NCBI GenBank assembly: GCA_019634915.1
Contig: JAHCAN010000012.1
Span: forward strand, 1-64,000
From: Steroidobacteraceae bacterium
GTDB taxonomy: Bacteria > Pseudomonadota > Gammaproteobacteria > Steroidobacterales > Steroidobacteraceae
DNA length: 64,000 nt
Direction of reading: 5' to 3'
Positions 47,372 through 55,698 of the stretch are shown here, piece by piece (position 1 is the first letter of the stretch; each line of letters starts with the position of its first letter). Under the pieces are notes generated by a model that had not been told where the DNA came from, did not search any database, and was given only the letters and a program-made list of their open reading frames with translations. The translations under genes were made by a program, and so were the position numbers.

Positions 47372-49126
47372 TTAACGCACCTGCTTCTGTGTCCCGATCC
47401 ACGCCTCGACGCGCTTCGTCAGCACGTCGAGCGGCACCGCGCCCGTCGACAGCACGGTGTCGTGGAAGGCGCGGATGTCGAAGCGCTCGCCGAGCGCCGC
47501 CTGCGCCTCGCGCCGCAGCTCGAGGATGCGCAGCTGCCCGATCTTGTAGGCGAGCGCCTGTCCCGGCCAGGCGATGTAGCGGTCGACCTCGTTGACGATG
47601 TCGGCCTCGGTCTTCGCGGCGTTCGCCTTGAAGTAGTCGATCGCCTGCTGGCGCGTCCAGCGCTTGGCGTGGATGCCGGTATCGACGACGAGTCGCACCG
47701 CGCGCCACATGTCGTAGGTCAGTTCGCCGAATTTCGCGTAGGGGTCGTCGTAGAGCCCCATCTGCTCGCCGAGCCGCTCGCTGTAGAGCGCCCAGCCCTC
47801 GATGTAGGCCGTGTAGTCGGCATTGCGCCGGAACATCGGCAGGCTGCGGTCCTCCATCGCGAGCGCGATCTGCAGATGGTGGCCGGGCACGGCCTCATGC
47901 GCGGTCAGCACCGGCATTTCGTACTTCGGCCGCACCTCCGGTCGATAGAGGTTCACGTAGTAGTAGCCGGCGCGCGAGCCGTCGAGCGCCGGGCCCTGGT
48001 AGTACGCGGTGGTCGTGTCGGGCGCGCTCGTCATCGGGATTGCGCGCACGCCGTACGGCGTGCGCGGCAGCTTGCCGAAAAGCTTCACGAGTTCGGGGTC
48101 GATGCGCTTGGCCATCGCGGCGTAGGCCTCGAACAGCGCGTCCCCGGTCTGGTAGTAGAACTGCGGGTCGGTGCGCAGGTACGTCAGGAACTCCTCGAAG
48201 CTGCCCTTGAAGTCGACCTGGCGGATGATCGCGTCCATCTCGCCGCGGATGCGGGCCACTTCGCGCAGGCCGATCGCGTGGATCTCGTCCGGGGTCAGAT
48301 CGGTCGTCGTGTGGAACGCCGCGCGGTTGGCGTAGAACGCGAGCCCGTCGGGGGTATCCCAGATGCCGTCGGAAGCCCGCGAGGCCGGCAGGTATTTGTC
48401 ATGGAAAAAAGCCTGCAGCCGCCTGAACGCCGGGATCACGTGCTCTTCGATCGCCCGCCCGCCGGCCCCGATCAGCCGCGCGCGCTCATCGGCGTCGATG
48501 CTCTCCGGCATGCGCGTGAACGGCTCGAAGAACGGGCTCTGCTCGGCGCTCGCGGGGATCTGGCTCGCGATCTGCGCCGGAATGCGCTCCATGATCGAGC
48601 GCGGCTGGGTGCGATGCTCGCGGATCGCGGTCTCGAGCAGCGCGATGGTCTGGTCGATATAGGTGCCGATGCCCGCAAGCCGCGCGATCCAGGCCTCGTA
48701 GTCGGCGACGGTCGCGAACGGCAGCAGCTCGGCGAGCTCGTTGGCGGTCTGCACGCCGTCGCGCGGGCGGATCGCCGCGTACAGCCAGGGCTTGAACGGG
48801 CGGGCCGCGAGGCGCCGCTCCAGATCCCCGGCGAACAGGTCGTAGTTCAGCTGGTCGGCAGCCGGGAGTCCGGCGCGCGGGATCGTCTTCAGCTCGGCGA
48901 GCGTCGCGGCATAGCGGGCGTAGTGCGCGTCGGTTGCCGCCGGCGACAGGTCGGGCCACTGCGCCGAGTAGCGGTGGTCACCGAGGTAGTCGGCCGCGAG
49001 CGGATCGTCACGCAGGTCCGCTTCCCAGGTCGAGTCGAACAGGGCCTGCAGGCGCGCATCGGCCGCGGACGAGGCATAGGGAGCCGCGATCAGGCCCGCG
49101 GCGAGCAACAGCATCAGGTGGCGCAT
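47372..49126 (-). CDS. DUF885 family exported metallopeptidase
   Basis: A 584-aa protein with a signal peptide (M-R-H-L-M-L-L-L-A-A-G-L-I-A-A). The DUF885 metal motif is H-E-A-V-P-G-H-H (HExxxGH), with the downstream glutamate in Y-I-E-G-W-A-L-Y-S-E. Y-Y-Y-V-N-L-Y and M-Y/L-R-A-V-R-L-V-V-D-T-G are further family hallmarks. Members are periplasmic carboxypeptidase- or arginine-peptidase-like enzymes. The specificity here is unknown. Confidence 0.92.
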   Translation of the reverse strand: MRHLMLLLAAGLIAAPYASSAADARLQALFDSTWEADLRDDPLAADYLGDHRYSAQWPDLSPAATDAHYARYAATLAELKTIPRAGLPAADQLNYDLFAGDLERRLAARPFKPWLYAAIRPRDGVQTANELAELLPFATVADYEAWIARLAGIGTYIDQTIALLETAIREHRTQPRSIMERIPAQIASQIPASAEQSPFFEPFTRMPESIDADERARLIGAGGRAIEEHVIPAFRRLQAFFHDKYLPASRASDGIWDTPDGLAFYANRAAFHTTTDLTPDEIHAIGLREVARIRGEMDAIIRQVDFKGSFEEFLTYLRTDPQFYYQTGDALFEAYAAMAKRIDPELVKLFGKLPRTPYGVRAIPMTSAPDTTTAYYQGPALDGSRAGYYYVNLYRPEVRPKYEMPVLTAHEAVPGHHLQIALAMEDRSLPMFRRNADYTAYIEGWALYSERLGEQMGLYDDPYAKFGELTYDMWRAVRLVVDTGIHAKRWTRQQAIDYFKANAAKTEADIVNEVDRYIAWPGQALAYKIGQLRILELRREAQAALGERFDIRAFHDTVLSTGAVPLDVLTKRVEAWIGTQKQVR

Positions 49127-49201
49127 GCGTGGATTGTCGGCGATTCGCGCGCCGACGCAACCGGCGCCGGCCGCGCCGGGCCCGGGCAGGATCGGGTGGG
49201 C

Positions 49202-49675
49202 TCAGGCGGGCTCGAGCCCCAGCTGGCCCATGCTCGGCCGGAAGCGCAGCTTGCGCGCGACGCCGTACTCGATTTCGCGCGAGACCACGGACACACCGGC
49301 ATCGCTCAGGTACTCGCCGATCAGCGCCAGCACGGCCGCCGCGGCGAGGCGCGCGGGCTCACCGGGCTCGACGCACGCGGCGATCCGGCCCTGTACGTCG
49401 ATGCCGCGCTCCATGGCCTCGCGGAAGCTCTCGACGCAGCGATCGAGCAGCAGCAGGTCCGAGGCGAGCGTCCGGTCGGTCACGTCGCCGGGGCTCGAGC
49501 CGCGGGCGATGAAGCGCAGATGCAGCAGCGCGCCGTGCTCCTCGACCGCGTCGTAGAGGCAGACGGCCAGCGTCGCGTCGAGCAGCGCCGTGAACAGCAC
49601 GTCGTCGGCCGCGACCTCGTAATGGTCCGGCGGGACGTCGACGATGCGTGGATCCGGGTGCAGCACAGCGCGCAT
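49202..49675 (-). CDS. CheD-like protein
   Basis: A 157-aa protein resembling chemoreceptor glutamine deamidase CheD. A beta segment [18 protein letters not shown] carries the cysteine and histidine in the CheD spacing. The C-terminal part [14 protein letters not shown] fits the CheD end. Sequence is divergent: the usual G-S-C before the C-L-Y-D is replaced. No chemotaxis genes lie nearby, so the role is open. Confidence 0.55.
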   Translation of the reverse strand: MRAVLHPDPRIVDVPPDHYEVAADDVLFTALLDATLAVCLYDAVEEHGALLHLRFIARGSSPGDVTDRTLASDLLLLDRCVESFREAMERGIDVQGRIAACVEPGEPARLAAAAVLALIGEYLSDAGVSVVSREIEYGVARKLRFRPSMGQLGLEPA

Positions 49676-49785
49676 GGTGCGGGTTTCGGGCTTTCCAGAC
49701 CTTGAACTGCATCACGGCCGGCACAAGGCTAGAATGGGCGGGGCGGCGCACTGCTGCCGGTCCGCGACAGCCAGAGGGGAGTTCC

Positions 49786-50739
49786 ATGCTCGATATCGGC
49801 GTTTTGCCCATCATCCTGCTGATCGCGATTCTGGTGATCGCGTCGAAGGCCTGGCTCACGGTCCCCCAGGGCTATCAGTACACGCTCGAGCGCTTCGGCA
49901 AGTTCAAGAAGTCGATGGAGCCGGGGTTCCATTTCATCGTGCCGTTCGTCGAGTCCGTCGGTCGCAGGATCAACATGATGGAGCAGGTGCTCGACGTGCC
50001 GCGCCAGGAGGTCATCACCAAGGACAACGCGATGGTCAGCATCGACGCGGTGGTGTTCTTCCAGGTGCTCGACGCCGCCAAGGCGGCCTACGAGGTCGAC
50101 AACCTGCGCCTCGCGGTCATCAACCTGACGATGACCAACATCCGCACGGTCGTCGGCTCGATGGACCTCGACGAAACCCTCTCGAAGCGCGACGAGATCA
50201 ACCACCGCCTGCTGAAGGTGGTCGACGACGCGACCACGCCCTGGGGCATCAAGGTGACCCGCATCGAGATCAAGGACATCCAGCCGCCGGCCGACCTGGT
50301 CGAGTCGATGGCACGGCAGATGAAGGCCGAGCGCGACAAGCGCGCCAACATCCTCGACGCCGAGGGTTTCCGCCAGGCCGCGATCCTGAAAGCCGAGGGC
50401 GAGAAGCAGTCGGTGGTGCTGGCCGCCGAGGGCAGCAAGGAGGCCGCATTCCGCGAGGCCGAGGCCCGCGAGCGTCTCGCGCAGGCCGAGGCGCGCGCGA
50501 CCGCGATGGTCTCGCAGGCGATTGCGCAGGGTGATGTGCAGGCGATCAACTACTTCGTCGCGCAGAAATACGTCGAGGCGCTGAAGGACTTCGCGACCTC
50601 GCCGAACCAGAAGGTGCTCTTCCTGCCGATGGAGGCGAGCGCCCTGATCGGCACGCTCGGCGGCATCGCCGAGCTCGCGAAGGACGCGATGGCGAAGCAG
50701 TCGCCGGGCGCCGCCGCGCCGCCGGCGAGGCGGCCGTGA
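49786..50739 (+). CDS. SPFH/band-7 membrane protein (stomatin/QmcA type)
   Basis: A 317-aa protein. One N-terminal membrane helix (about 6-22) is followed by the band-7 domain ([15 protein letters not shown]), the stomatin run [13 protein letters not shown], and a long alanine/glutamate coiled coil (about 180-260). Such proteins oligomerise in membrane microdomains. The start ATG 49786 follows AGAGGGGAG. It overlaps nfeD by 4 bp, the usual partner. Confidence 0.94.
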   Translation: MLDIGVLPIILLIAILVIASKAWLTVPQGYQYTLERFGKFKKSMEPGFHFIVPFVESVGRRINMMEQVLDVPRQEVITKDNAMVSIDAVVFFQVLDAAKAAYEVDNLRLAVINLTMTNIRTVVGSMDLDETLSKRDEINHRLLKVVDDATTPWGIKVTRIEIKDIQPPADLVESMARQMKAERDKRANILDAEGFRQAAILKAEGEKQSVVLAAEGSKEAAFREAEARERLAQAEARATAMVSQAIAQGDVQAINYFVAQKYVEALKDFATSPNQKVLFLPMEASALIGTLGGIAELAKDAMAKQSPGAAAPPARRP

Positions 50740-51185
50740 AGGAATTCCTGATGCAGCTCGAATGGTGGCACTGGTGGGTGGCCGCCGCCGTGCTCGCCGC
50801 GATCGAAACCTTCATGCCCGGCGCGGTCGCGATCTGGTTCGCGGTGTCGGCCGCGGTGGTCGGCGCGCTGGTACTGATCCTGCCGGTGCCATGGCAGCTG
50901 CAGCTCGTGCTGTTCGGCGTGCTGGGCATCGTCGCGATCGTGCTGTTCCGGAACTACGCGCGGCGCAATCCCGAGGCCACGTCGCAGCCGGGGCTGAACC
51001 AGCGCGGCGCGCAGTACGTCGGCCGCGAGTTCACGCTGGTCGAACCGATCCAGCAGGGCTTCGGCAAGGTGAAGGTCGGCGACACCGTATGGAAAGTCGC
51101 GGGCCCGGCGCTGCCGATCGGCGCGCGCGTGCGCGTCACCGGAGTCGACGGCGCGGTACTGGTGGTGGAGGAAGCGGCACACTGA
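50736..51185 (+). CDS. NfeD family membrane protein
   Basis: A 149-aa protein with 2-3 N-terminal helices and a C-terminal OB-fold (about 90-149; [21 protein letters not shown]). It forms a pair with SPFH proteins in membrane quality control. It lacks the serine-protease domain of long NfeD forms. Confidence 0.93.
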   Translation: MKEFLMQLEWWHWWVAAAVLAAIETFMPGAVAIWFAVSAAVVGALVLILPVPWQLQLVLFGVLGIVAIVLFRNYARRNPEATSQPGLNQRGAQYVGREFTLVEPIQQGFGKVKVGDTVWKVAGPALPIGARVRVTGVDGAVLVVEEAAH

Positions 51186-51202
51186 CCGGCGGGAGGGGAT
51201 TC

Positions 51203-51628
51203 ATGCTCGTACGCCACATACTCGAAAAGAAGGGGGCGGCCGTTTACGCCATCGGGCCCGACACGCCGGTGCTCGAGGCGATCCGGAGCATGGCGGCACA
51301 TCACATCGGCGCGCTGCTGGTGATGCGCGGCGATGAACTCGCCGGCATCCTTTCGGAACGCGACTATGCGCGCAAGATCGTGCTGCACGGCCGCTCGTCG
51401 AGCGATACACCGGTCGCGCAGATCATGTCCTCGCCGGTCGTGACCGTGACCCCCGACGACACGATCGAGGCCTGCATGCGACTCGTCACCGAGCGGCGCT
51501 TCCGCCACCTGCCCGTCGTCGAAGGCGGGCGCGTGGTCGGCGTGCTGTCGATCGGCGATCTGGTGAAGACGCTGCTCGAGGAGCAGCGCCAGACCATCGA
51601 GCACCTCGAGGCCTATATCCGCAGCTGA
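51203..51628 (+). CDS. CBS-pair domain protein
   Basis: A 141-aa protein made of two CBS motifs (A-I-G-P-D-T-P-V-L-E-A-I; V-T-P-D-D-T-I-E-A-C-M) with G-A-L-L-V and H-L-P-V-V-E-G-G strands. The segment I-L-S-E-R-D-Y-A-R-K is typical of stand-alone adenosyl-nucleotide sensors. The start ATG 51203 follows GGGAGGGG. It is probably in an operon with spfh-nfeD. Confidence 0.93.
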   Translation: MLVRHILEKKGAAVYAIGPDTPVLEAIRSMAAHHIGALLVMRGDELAGILSERDYARKIVLHGRSSSDTPVAQIMSSPVVTVTPDDTIEACMRLVTERRFRHLPVVEGGRVVGVLSIGDLVKTLLEEQRQTIEHLEAYIRS

Positions 51629-51634
51629 GCTTCC

Positions 51635-53470
51635 ATGGTCAAAGTGATCCTGCTCACCCTGGTGCTGGCCGCCGGCGCGGCGAATGTGGCGGCGGCGCCG
51701 GCCTGCGATCGCGAGTGGTCGTGCGACGGCGTCGCGCGCGTCGTCGCGATCGGCGACGTGCACGGCGCGCTCGCCGAATACACCGCGATCCTGCGCGCCA
51801 CGGGCATCATCGATGCCGCGGGGCACTGGGCCGGCGGCGACACGTATCTGGTCAGCACCGGCGATCTGATCGATCGCGGGCCCGAGTCGTCGGCGGTGAT
51901 CGCGCTGCTGCGCCGGCTCGAGGCCGAGGCGCCGATTGCCGGCGGCCGCGTGCTCGTCACGCTCGGCAATCACGAGGCGATGAACCTGACCGGCGAGCTC
52001 GGCTATGTCGTGGCGGCCGACTACGCGGCGGCGGCGGATAGCGAGGACGCGGCGCTGCGCGATGCGGCCTTCCGCGAACTGCGCGCGCATGGCCGGTATG
52101 CAGGCCTTGCCGCGCCGGCCGCGCGCGCGGCGTTCGATCAGGCGTTCCCGCAGGGCTGGTTCGCGCGCCAGCGTAAATTCAGCGCCGTGGGCGAGGAAGG
52201 CCGCTGGCTGCTCGCGCGGCCGCTGATGGTGCGCGTGAACGGCGTGCTGTTCACGCACGGTGGCCTGCCACCGGGCCTGCTGGCCGAGTCGCTCGATACG
52301 CTCAACACGACCACGCTGCATCGGGATCTCCTCGATTACACCTCGGCCTGGCATGCGCTGATCGCCGCCGGCCTGCTCGATCCCGACACCGATTTCGATG
52401 CGCGCGTCGCGCTCGCCGAAGAGCGGCTCGCTGGCTACACCGGCGCCGATCGCGAGCATCTCGCGGCCCTCGTGGCCACGTTGCGGCGTACCGATGCATC
52501 GCCCGTGCACAGCGTTGCGGGGCCGCTGTGGTACCGCGGCACCGCGATGTGCAACAGCGCGTTCGAGACCGACACGGCGGCGGGCGTGCTCGAGCATCTC
52601 GCCGGCGACAGTGTCGTGATCGGGCACACCGTGACGACGACGAAGCGCGTCACGACCCGCATGGACGGCCGCGTCACGATGATCGATACCGGCATGCTGC
52701 CCGCCTATGGCGGCCAGCCTTCGGCACTCGTGATCGAGGGCGACTCGCGCCGCGTGGTCTATGCGAAGGCGCCGGACGAACGGGCGACGCCGGAGCCCGA
52801 GGCGCGCCGCGTCGGTGAGCGCCCCGGCGGCCTGACCGACGATCAGCTCGAGCAGTTCCTGCGCGACGCCGAGGTCGCGGGCAGTGAAGCGCCGCCGCTT
52901 GGGCGCGCCGGCACGCGCCTGCTGACCTTGCGCCGCGGAGGCACGAGCCTGCACGCGCTCTTCATCACGGCTCCCGCCCGCGGGCGCTGGCAGCATGAAA
53001 TCGCGGCCTACCGGCTCGACCGCCTGCTCGGCATCGACATGGTGCCAGTCACGGTCGAGCGCACGATCGACGGTGAGGCGGGCGCGCTGCAGTTCTGGAT
53101 CGAGAACACGCTGAGCGCGGCGCAGGTCGAGCGCGAGCGACTGCGGCTGCCACCCTGGTGCAGCCTCGAGTCACAGTACGGCCTGATGCGCGCGTTCGAT
53201 GCGCTTACCGGCAATGGCGCCCGCCGCGCGGAGAATGTCGTGCTAGGTCGCGCCGACGGTCTCGCGCGCCTGCTCGATCATGCCGACGCGTTCCCGGCGT
53301 CGCGCACGCTCGATGCGCGCCTCGCCAGGCCGCCGGTCGGCGCCGAACTCGCGCGGCGCCTGAGGGCGCTCGATGCGGCACAGCTTGCCGCGGCGCTCTC
53401 GCCCTGGCTCGACGCACGACACGTGCGGGCGATTCTCGCCCGCCGCGATGCGCTGCTCAGAACGCCCTGA
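51635..53470 (+). CDS. Exported metallophosphatase fused to a kinase-fold (probably inactive) domain
   Basis: A 611-aa protein with a signal peptide (1-20). Residues 30-375 are a calcineurin-type phosphatase: G-D-V-H-G, G-D-L-I-D-R-G-P, L-G-N-H-E, F-T-H-G-G and G-H-T. Residues 420-610 resemble the lobes of a HipA/FAM20-like kinase (R-W-Q-H-E-I-A-A-Y-R-L-D-R-L-L-G). Where such kinases have N-x-D-R-x3-N it reads N-G-A-R-R-A-E-N, with the catalytic aspartate replaced by alanine. A metal-site-like D-H-A-D-A-F follows. So an active phosphatase with a pseudokinase-like tail is inferred. The end overlaps the convergent gene at 53457 by 14 bp. Confidence 0.8.
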   Translation: MVKVILLTLVLAAGAANVAAAPACDREWSCDGVARVVAIGDVHGALAEYTAILRATGIIDAAGHWAGGDTYLVSTGDLIDRGPESSAVIALLRRLEAEAPIAGGRVLVTLGNHEAMNLTGELGYVVAADYAAAADSEDAALRDAAFRELRAHGRYAGLAAPAARAAFDQAFPQGWFARQRKFSAVGEEGRWLLARPLMVRVNGVLFTHGGLPPGLLAESLDTLNTTTLHRDLLDYTSAWHALIAAGLLDPDTDFDARVALAEERLAGYTGADREHLAALVATLRRTDASPVHSVAGPLWYRGTAMCNSAFETDTAAGVLEHLAGDSVVIGHTVTTTKRVTTRMDGRVTMIDTGMLPAYGGQPSALVIEGDSRRVVYAKAPDERATPEPEARRVGERPGGLTDDQLEQFLRDAEVAGSEAPPLGRAGTRLLTLRRGGTSLHALFITAPARGRWQHEIAAYRLDRLLGIDMVPVTVERTIDGEAGALQFWIENTLSAAQVERERLRLPPWCSLESQYGLMRAFDALTGNGARRAENVVLGRADGLARLLDHADAFPASRTLDARLARPPVGAELARRLRALDAAQLAAALSPWLDARHVRAILARRDALLRTP

Positions 53471-53966
53471 CCAGAATCGCGATCGACAGCGCGACGTGGA
53501 TGCCGGCGAACAGCCACGGCACCAGCAGCTCGATCCGGGTCGTCTGCAGGTATTCGCGGCGCGAGCGGCTGGCATCGAGCGCCTGCCATTCCGCGGTGTA
53601 CGGTGCGAGCGGCAGCCTCTGCTCCATCGCGAGAATCACCCTGAACTTGCCGGCGTTCAGCTGGCGGTAGGAGAGCACCATCATCCACCAGGCGATGCAC
53701 ATCAGGATCGCTGCGCTCGCCGGCGCGACGACCAGCGTGCGCGATACGATCAGGCCCGCCTTCAATGCGAAGGCGAGCGCGCCGACGACCGCGGTGTTCA
53801 TGCCGACGAAGAACGAGTTCGCGAGCATGCGGCGATTGCTGACCCGGTCGGTCATCTCGACGTAGAGCTGGTACTGGCGCAACGCGTGGTCGGTATAGTC
53901 CCCGCCATAAGCCTCGGCGGTCACGGGACGCAGTGCGCTGGCAAGACCGCGGTCATCGCTCGGCAT
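53457..53966 (-). CDS. RipA/8xMP-family membrane protein
   Basis: A 169-aa protein. An N-terminal cytoplasmic helix (Y-Q-L-Y-V-E-M-T-D-R-V-S-N-R-R) is followed by membrane helices at about 45-65, 72-97 and 145-168. Between them is the family run S-Y-R-Q-L-N-A-G-K-F-R-V-I and the cytoplasmic P-L-A-P-Y-T-A-E-W. These octamer-forming membrane proteins turn up as partners of conflict and nucleotide-signalling genes. It is the last gene of the operon, 8 bp after the SLOG gene. Confidence 0.82.
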   Translation of the reverse strand: MPSDDRGLASALRPVTAEAYGGDYTDHALRQYQLYVEMTDRVSNRRMLANSFFVGMNTAVVGALAFALKAGLIVSRTLVVAPASAAILMCIAWWMMVLSYRQLNAGKFRVILAMEQRLPLAPYTAEWQALDASRSRREYLQTTRIELLVPWLFAGIHVALSIAILVRAF

Positions 53967-53974
53967 GATTGATC

Positions 53975-55681
53975 CTAATGCGACGGCAGGTGGCGCAGCT
54001 TGCGGTCGCGGTTGAGCAGTACCCAGGTCGCGTGCTCGGACAGCGCCGCACGGCCGAGTGAATAGAGCACGGCACGCCGCCGCTCGTCGCCCGCTGCGCC
54101 CTGCAGCTGCGTGCGCGCTTCGTCGAACAGGCGATACATGTAGCCGTACTGGCGCGCCAGCTCCTTGGCGGCTGTCTTCTGCAGCCAGGCCTCGAGGATG
54201 CCGGCCACGAGCGGCAGCAGGCCCATCGTGACGACCAGCGGTGTCTTCACGTAGGGCACGTGCAGCACCGGGATGAAGCACAGCATCGCGGCCGCCGTGA
54301 GACCCAGCACGAGCGTGACCGTACCGGTGCGCTCGGTGAGCCCGATCATGCGCCGGCGCCGCTCGCCGGCGCGCCAGAAGTAGGCGAGCTGCCCGCCGCC
54401 GCGGTCCTTGGTCAGGTCGAGCGAGCCCACCCAGTGCTCGATCACGTGCTCGATGCCGCCGCTGACGCCGGTGCGCCCCGCATCGTGCATTTCGAAGTCC
54501 ACCGCGCGCATCGCGGTGCGGATCCAGTCGAGCTCCGCGTCCTGGCGGCGCAGGAAGCTTTCATCGCCGGTGTGCAGGCGGCCCTCGTCGCGCACGCCGG
54601 CGATGCGCAGATAGAACTGCACGCGCAGGCCCTCGCACAGCGCGCGATACTCGAGGTGGTCGCGGTGCCAGGCGCGGCGCTCGGCGAAGCGGCTGAGTGC
54701 GATCGTCGTCAGCGCCGCGCCGAAGAACACGTAGATGAGCCCCCACAGCGCCGGGATCTTCGAATAGAGCACGAACGCGCAGCCCATCACCGCGCCGATC
54801 GCGTAAGTCCACGCGGTGATGCGCATCAGCCGCCGCCGGTACTCGGCCGCGAGTCCGTCGGCCACGGCGATCAGCCGTGCGCAGCGCGCGATTGCGGGCG
54901 GCGCACCGACGAACGGCACGCTGCCGGGCCCGGCGAGTTCGCCGGCGACGGCGGCGGCCGCGACATTGAATTCCTCGGTGCGATCGAGCACGCGCTGGCT
55001 GAGCTCGGGCATCGCATCGTGCAGCGCGGAGTGCCCGCCGGCGAACTCGTGGACGTAGCCGGCCGCGAGCGGCCGGTGGCCGTTGGTGGGCTCGCCGTTC
55101 GGCCGCGAGCGCGACACGAGGATGTGGTACACGAGCGAATTGTCGACCTCGCCGAGCGCGAGGTCGCGCAGGTCCTCGACGGCGGGTCGCACCCCGCCGC
55201 GCGACGCCAGCCGGTAGTCGACCACCGCCGCGGTACCGCCGGGGCTCGCGGCCGGCTTGCCGTCCCACAGCGCGAGCAGGATGTAGCAGTAGCGCGCGAG
55301 GAAGTCGCCGGCGGTGGCGTACAGCGTGTCGCGGTCGTAGCTCGCTTCGCCGGCCGCGAGATCGAGCACGCGCGACTCTCCACGCAGCTTGTCGAAGCGC
55401 GCACGCGCCGCGTCGTCGGTCATCTGCATGCGGTAGTCCGCGAGCGGCAGCGGCTGCACGAACACGAGCTCGAGGCCGAGCGCCAGCGCCTCTTCGGCGA
55501 CCAGCAGGTCGGCACCCTCGGCGAGCTGCGAGGCGACCACGATCGGCGTGTGCGGCCAGCGTTCGTGCAGGCCCTGCAGGAACTCGCGTGCCCGCTCGCG
55601 GATCGCCGGTACTTCGCTGTCGACGAGATCGCGGTGGCCGGTGACGCCGATGACGAGCGGAATGGCTGCGGGCAGTTCCAT
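53975..55681 (-). CDS. SLOG-domain protein with SLATT-like membrane region
   Basis: A 568-aa protein. Residues 1-130 form a SLOG (LSDAT/LOG-like) Rossmann domain: I-G-V-T-G-H-R-D, then A-S-Q-L-A-E-G-A-D-L-L-V-A, the family ligand-binding region. A middle region of about 150 residues is followed by a helix pair (about 285-330). A second helix pair (about 445-490) precedes an amphipathic end (Y-G-Y-M-Y-R-L-F-D-E-A and L-G-R-A-A-L-S-E-H-A-T-W) like SLATT membrane proteins. SLOG domains sense or process nucleotides and NAD derivatives, and SLATT helices are thought to act as membrane effectors. It lies 17 bp after the nSTAND gene. Confidence 0.75.
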   Translation of the reverse strand: MELPAAIPLVIGVTGHRDLVDSEVPAIRERAREFLQGLHERWPHTPIVVASQLAEGADLLVAEEALALGLELVFVQPLPLADYRMQMTDDAARARFDKLRGESRVLDLAAGEASYDRDTLYATAGDFLARYCYILLALWDGKPAASPGGTAAVVDYRLASRGGVRPAVEDLRDLALGEVDNSLVYHILVSRSRPNGEPTNGHRPLAAGYVHEFAGGHSALHDAMPELSQRVLDRTEEFNVAAAAVAGELAGPGSVPFVGAPPAIARCARLIAVADGLAAEYRRRLMRITAWTYAIGAVMGCAFVLYSKIPALWGLIYVFFGAALTTIALSRFAERRAWHRDHLEYRALCEGLRVQFYLRIAGVRDEGRLHTGDESFLRRQDAELDWIRTAMRAVDFEMHDAGRTGVSGGIEHVIEHWVGSLDLTKDRGGGQLAYFWRAGERRRRMIGLTERTGTVTLVLGLTAAAMLCFIPVLHVPYVKTPLVVTMGLLPLVAGILEAWLQKTAAKELARQYGYMYRLFDEARTQLQGAAGDERRRAVLYSLGRAALSEHATWVLLNRDRKLRHLPSH

Positions 55682-55698
55682 GGGCTATGCAGACTCCA

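Noticed and set aside
47309-49705. A 798-codon plus-strand open frame over the DUF885 gene
   Set aside because: The minus strand encodes a recognisable DUF885 peptidase. The plus frame is repetitive R/H/V-rich shadow.
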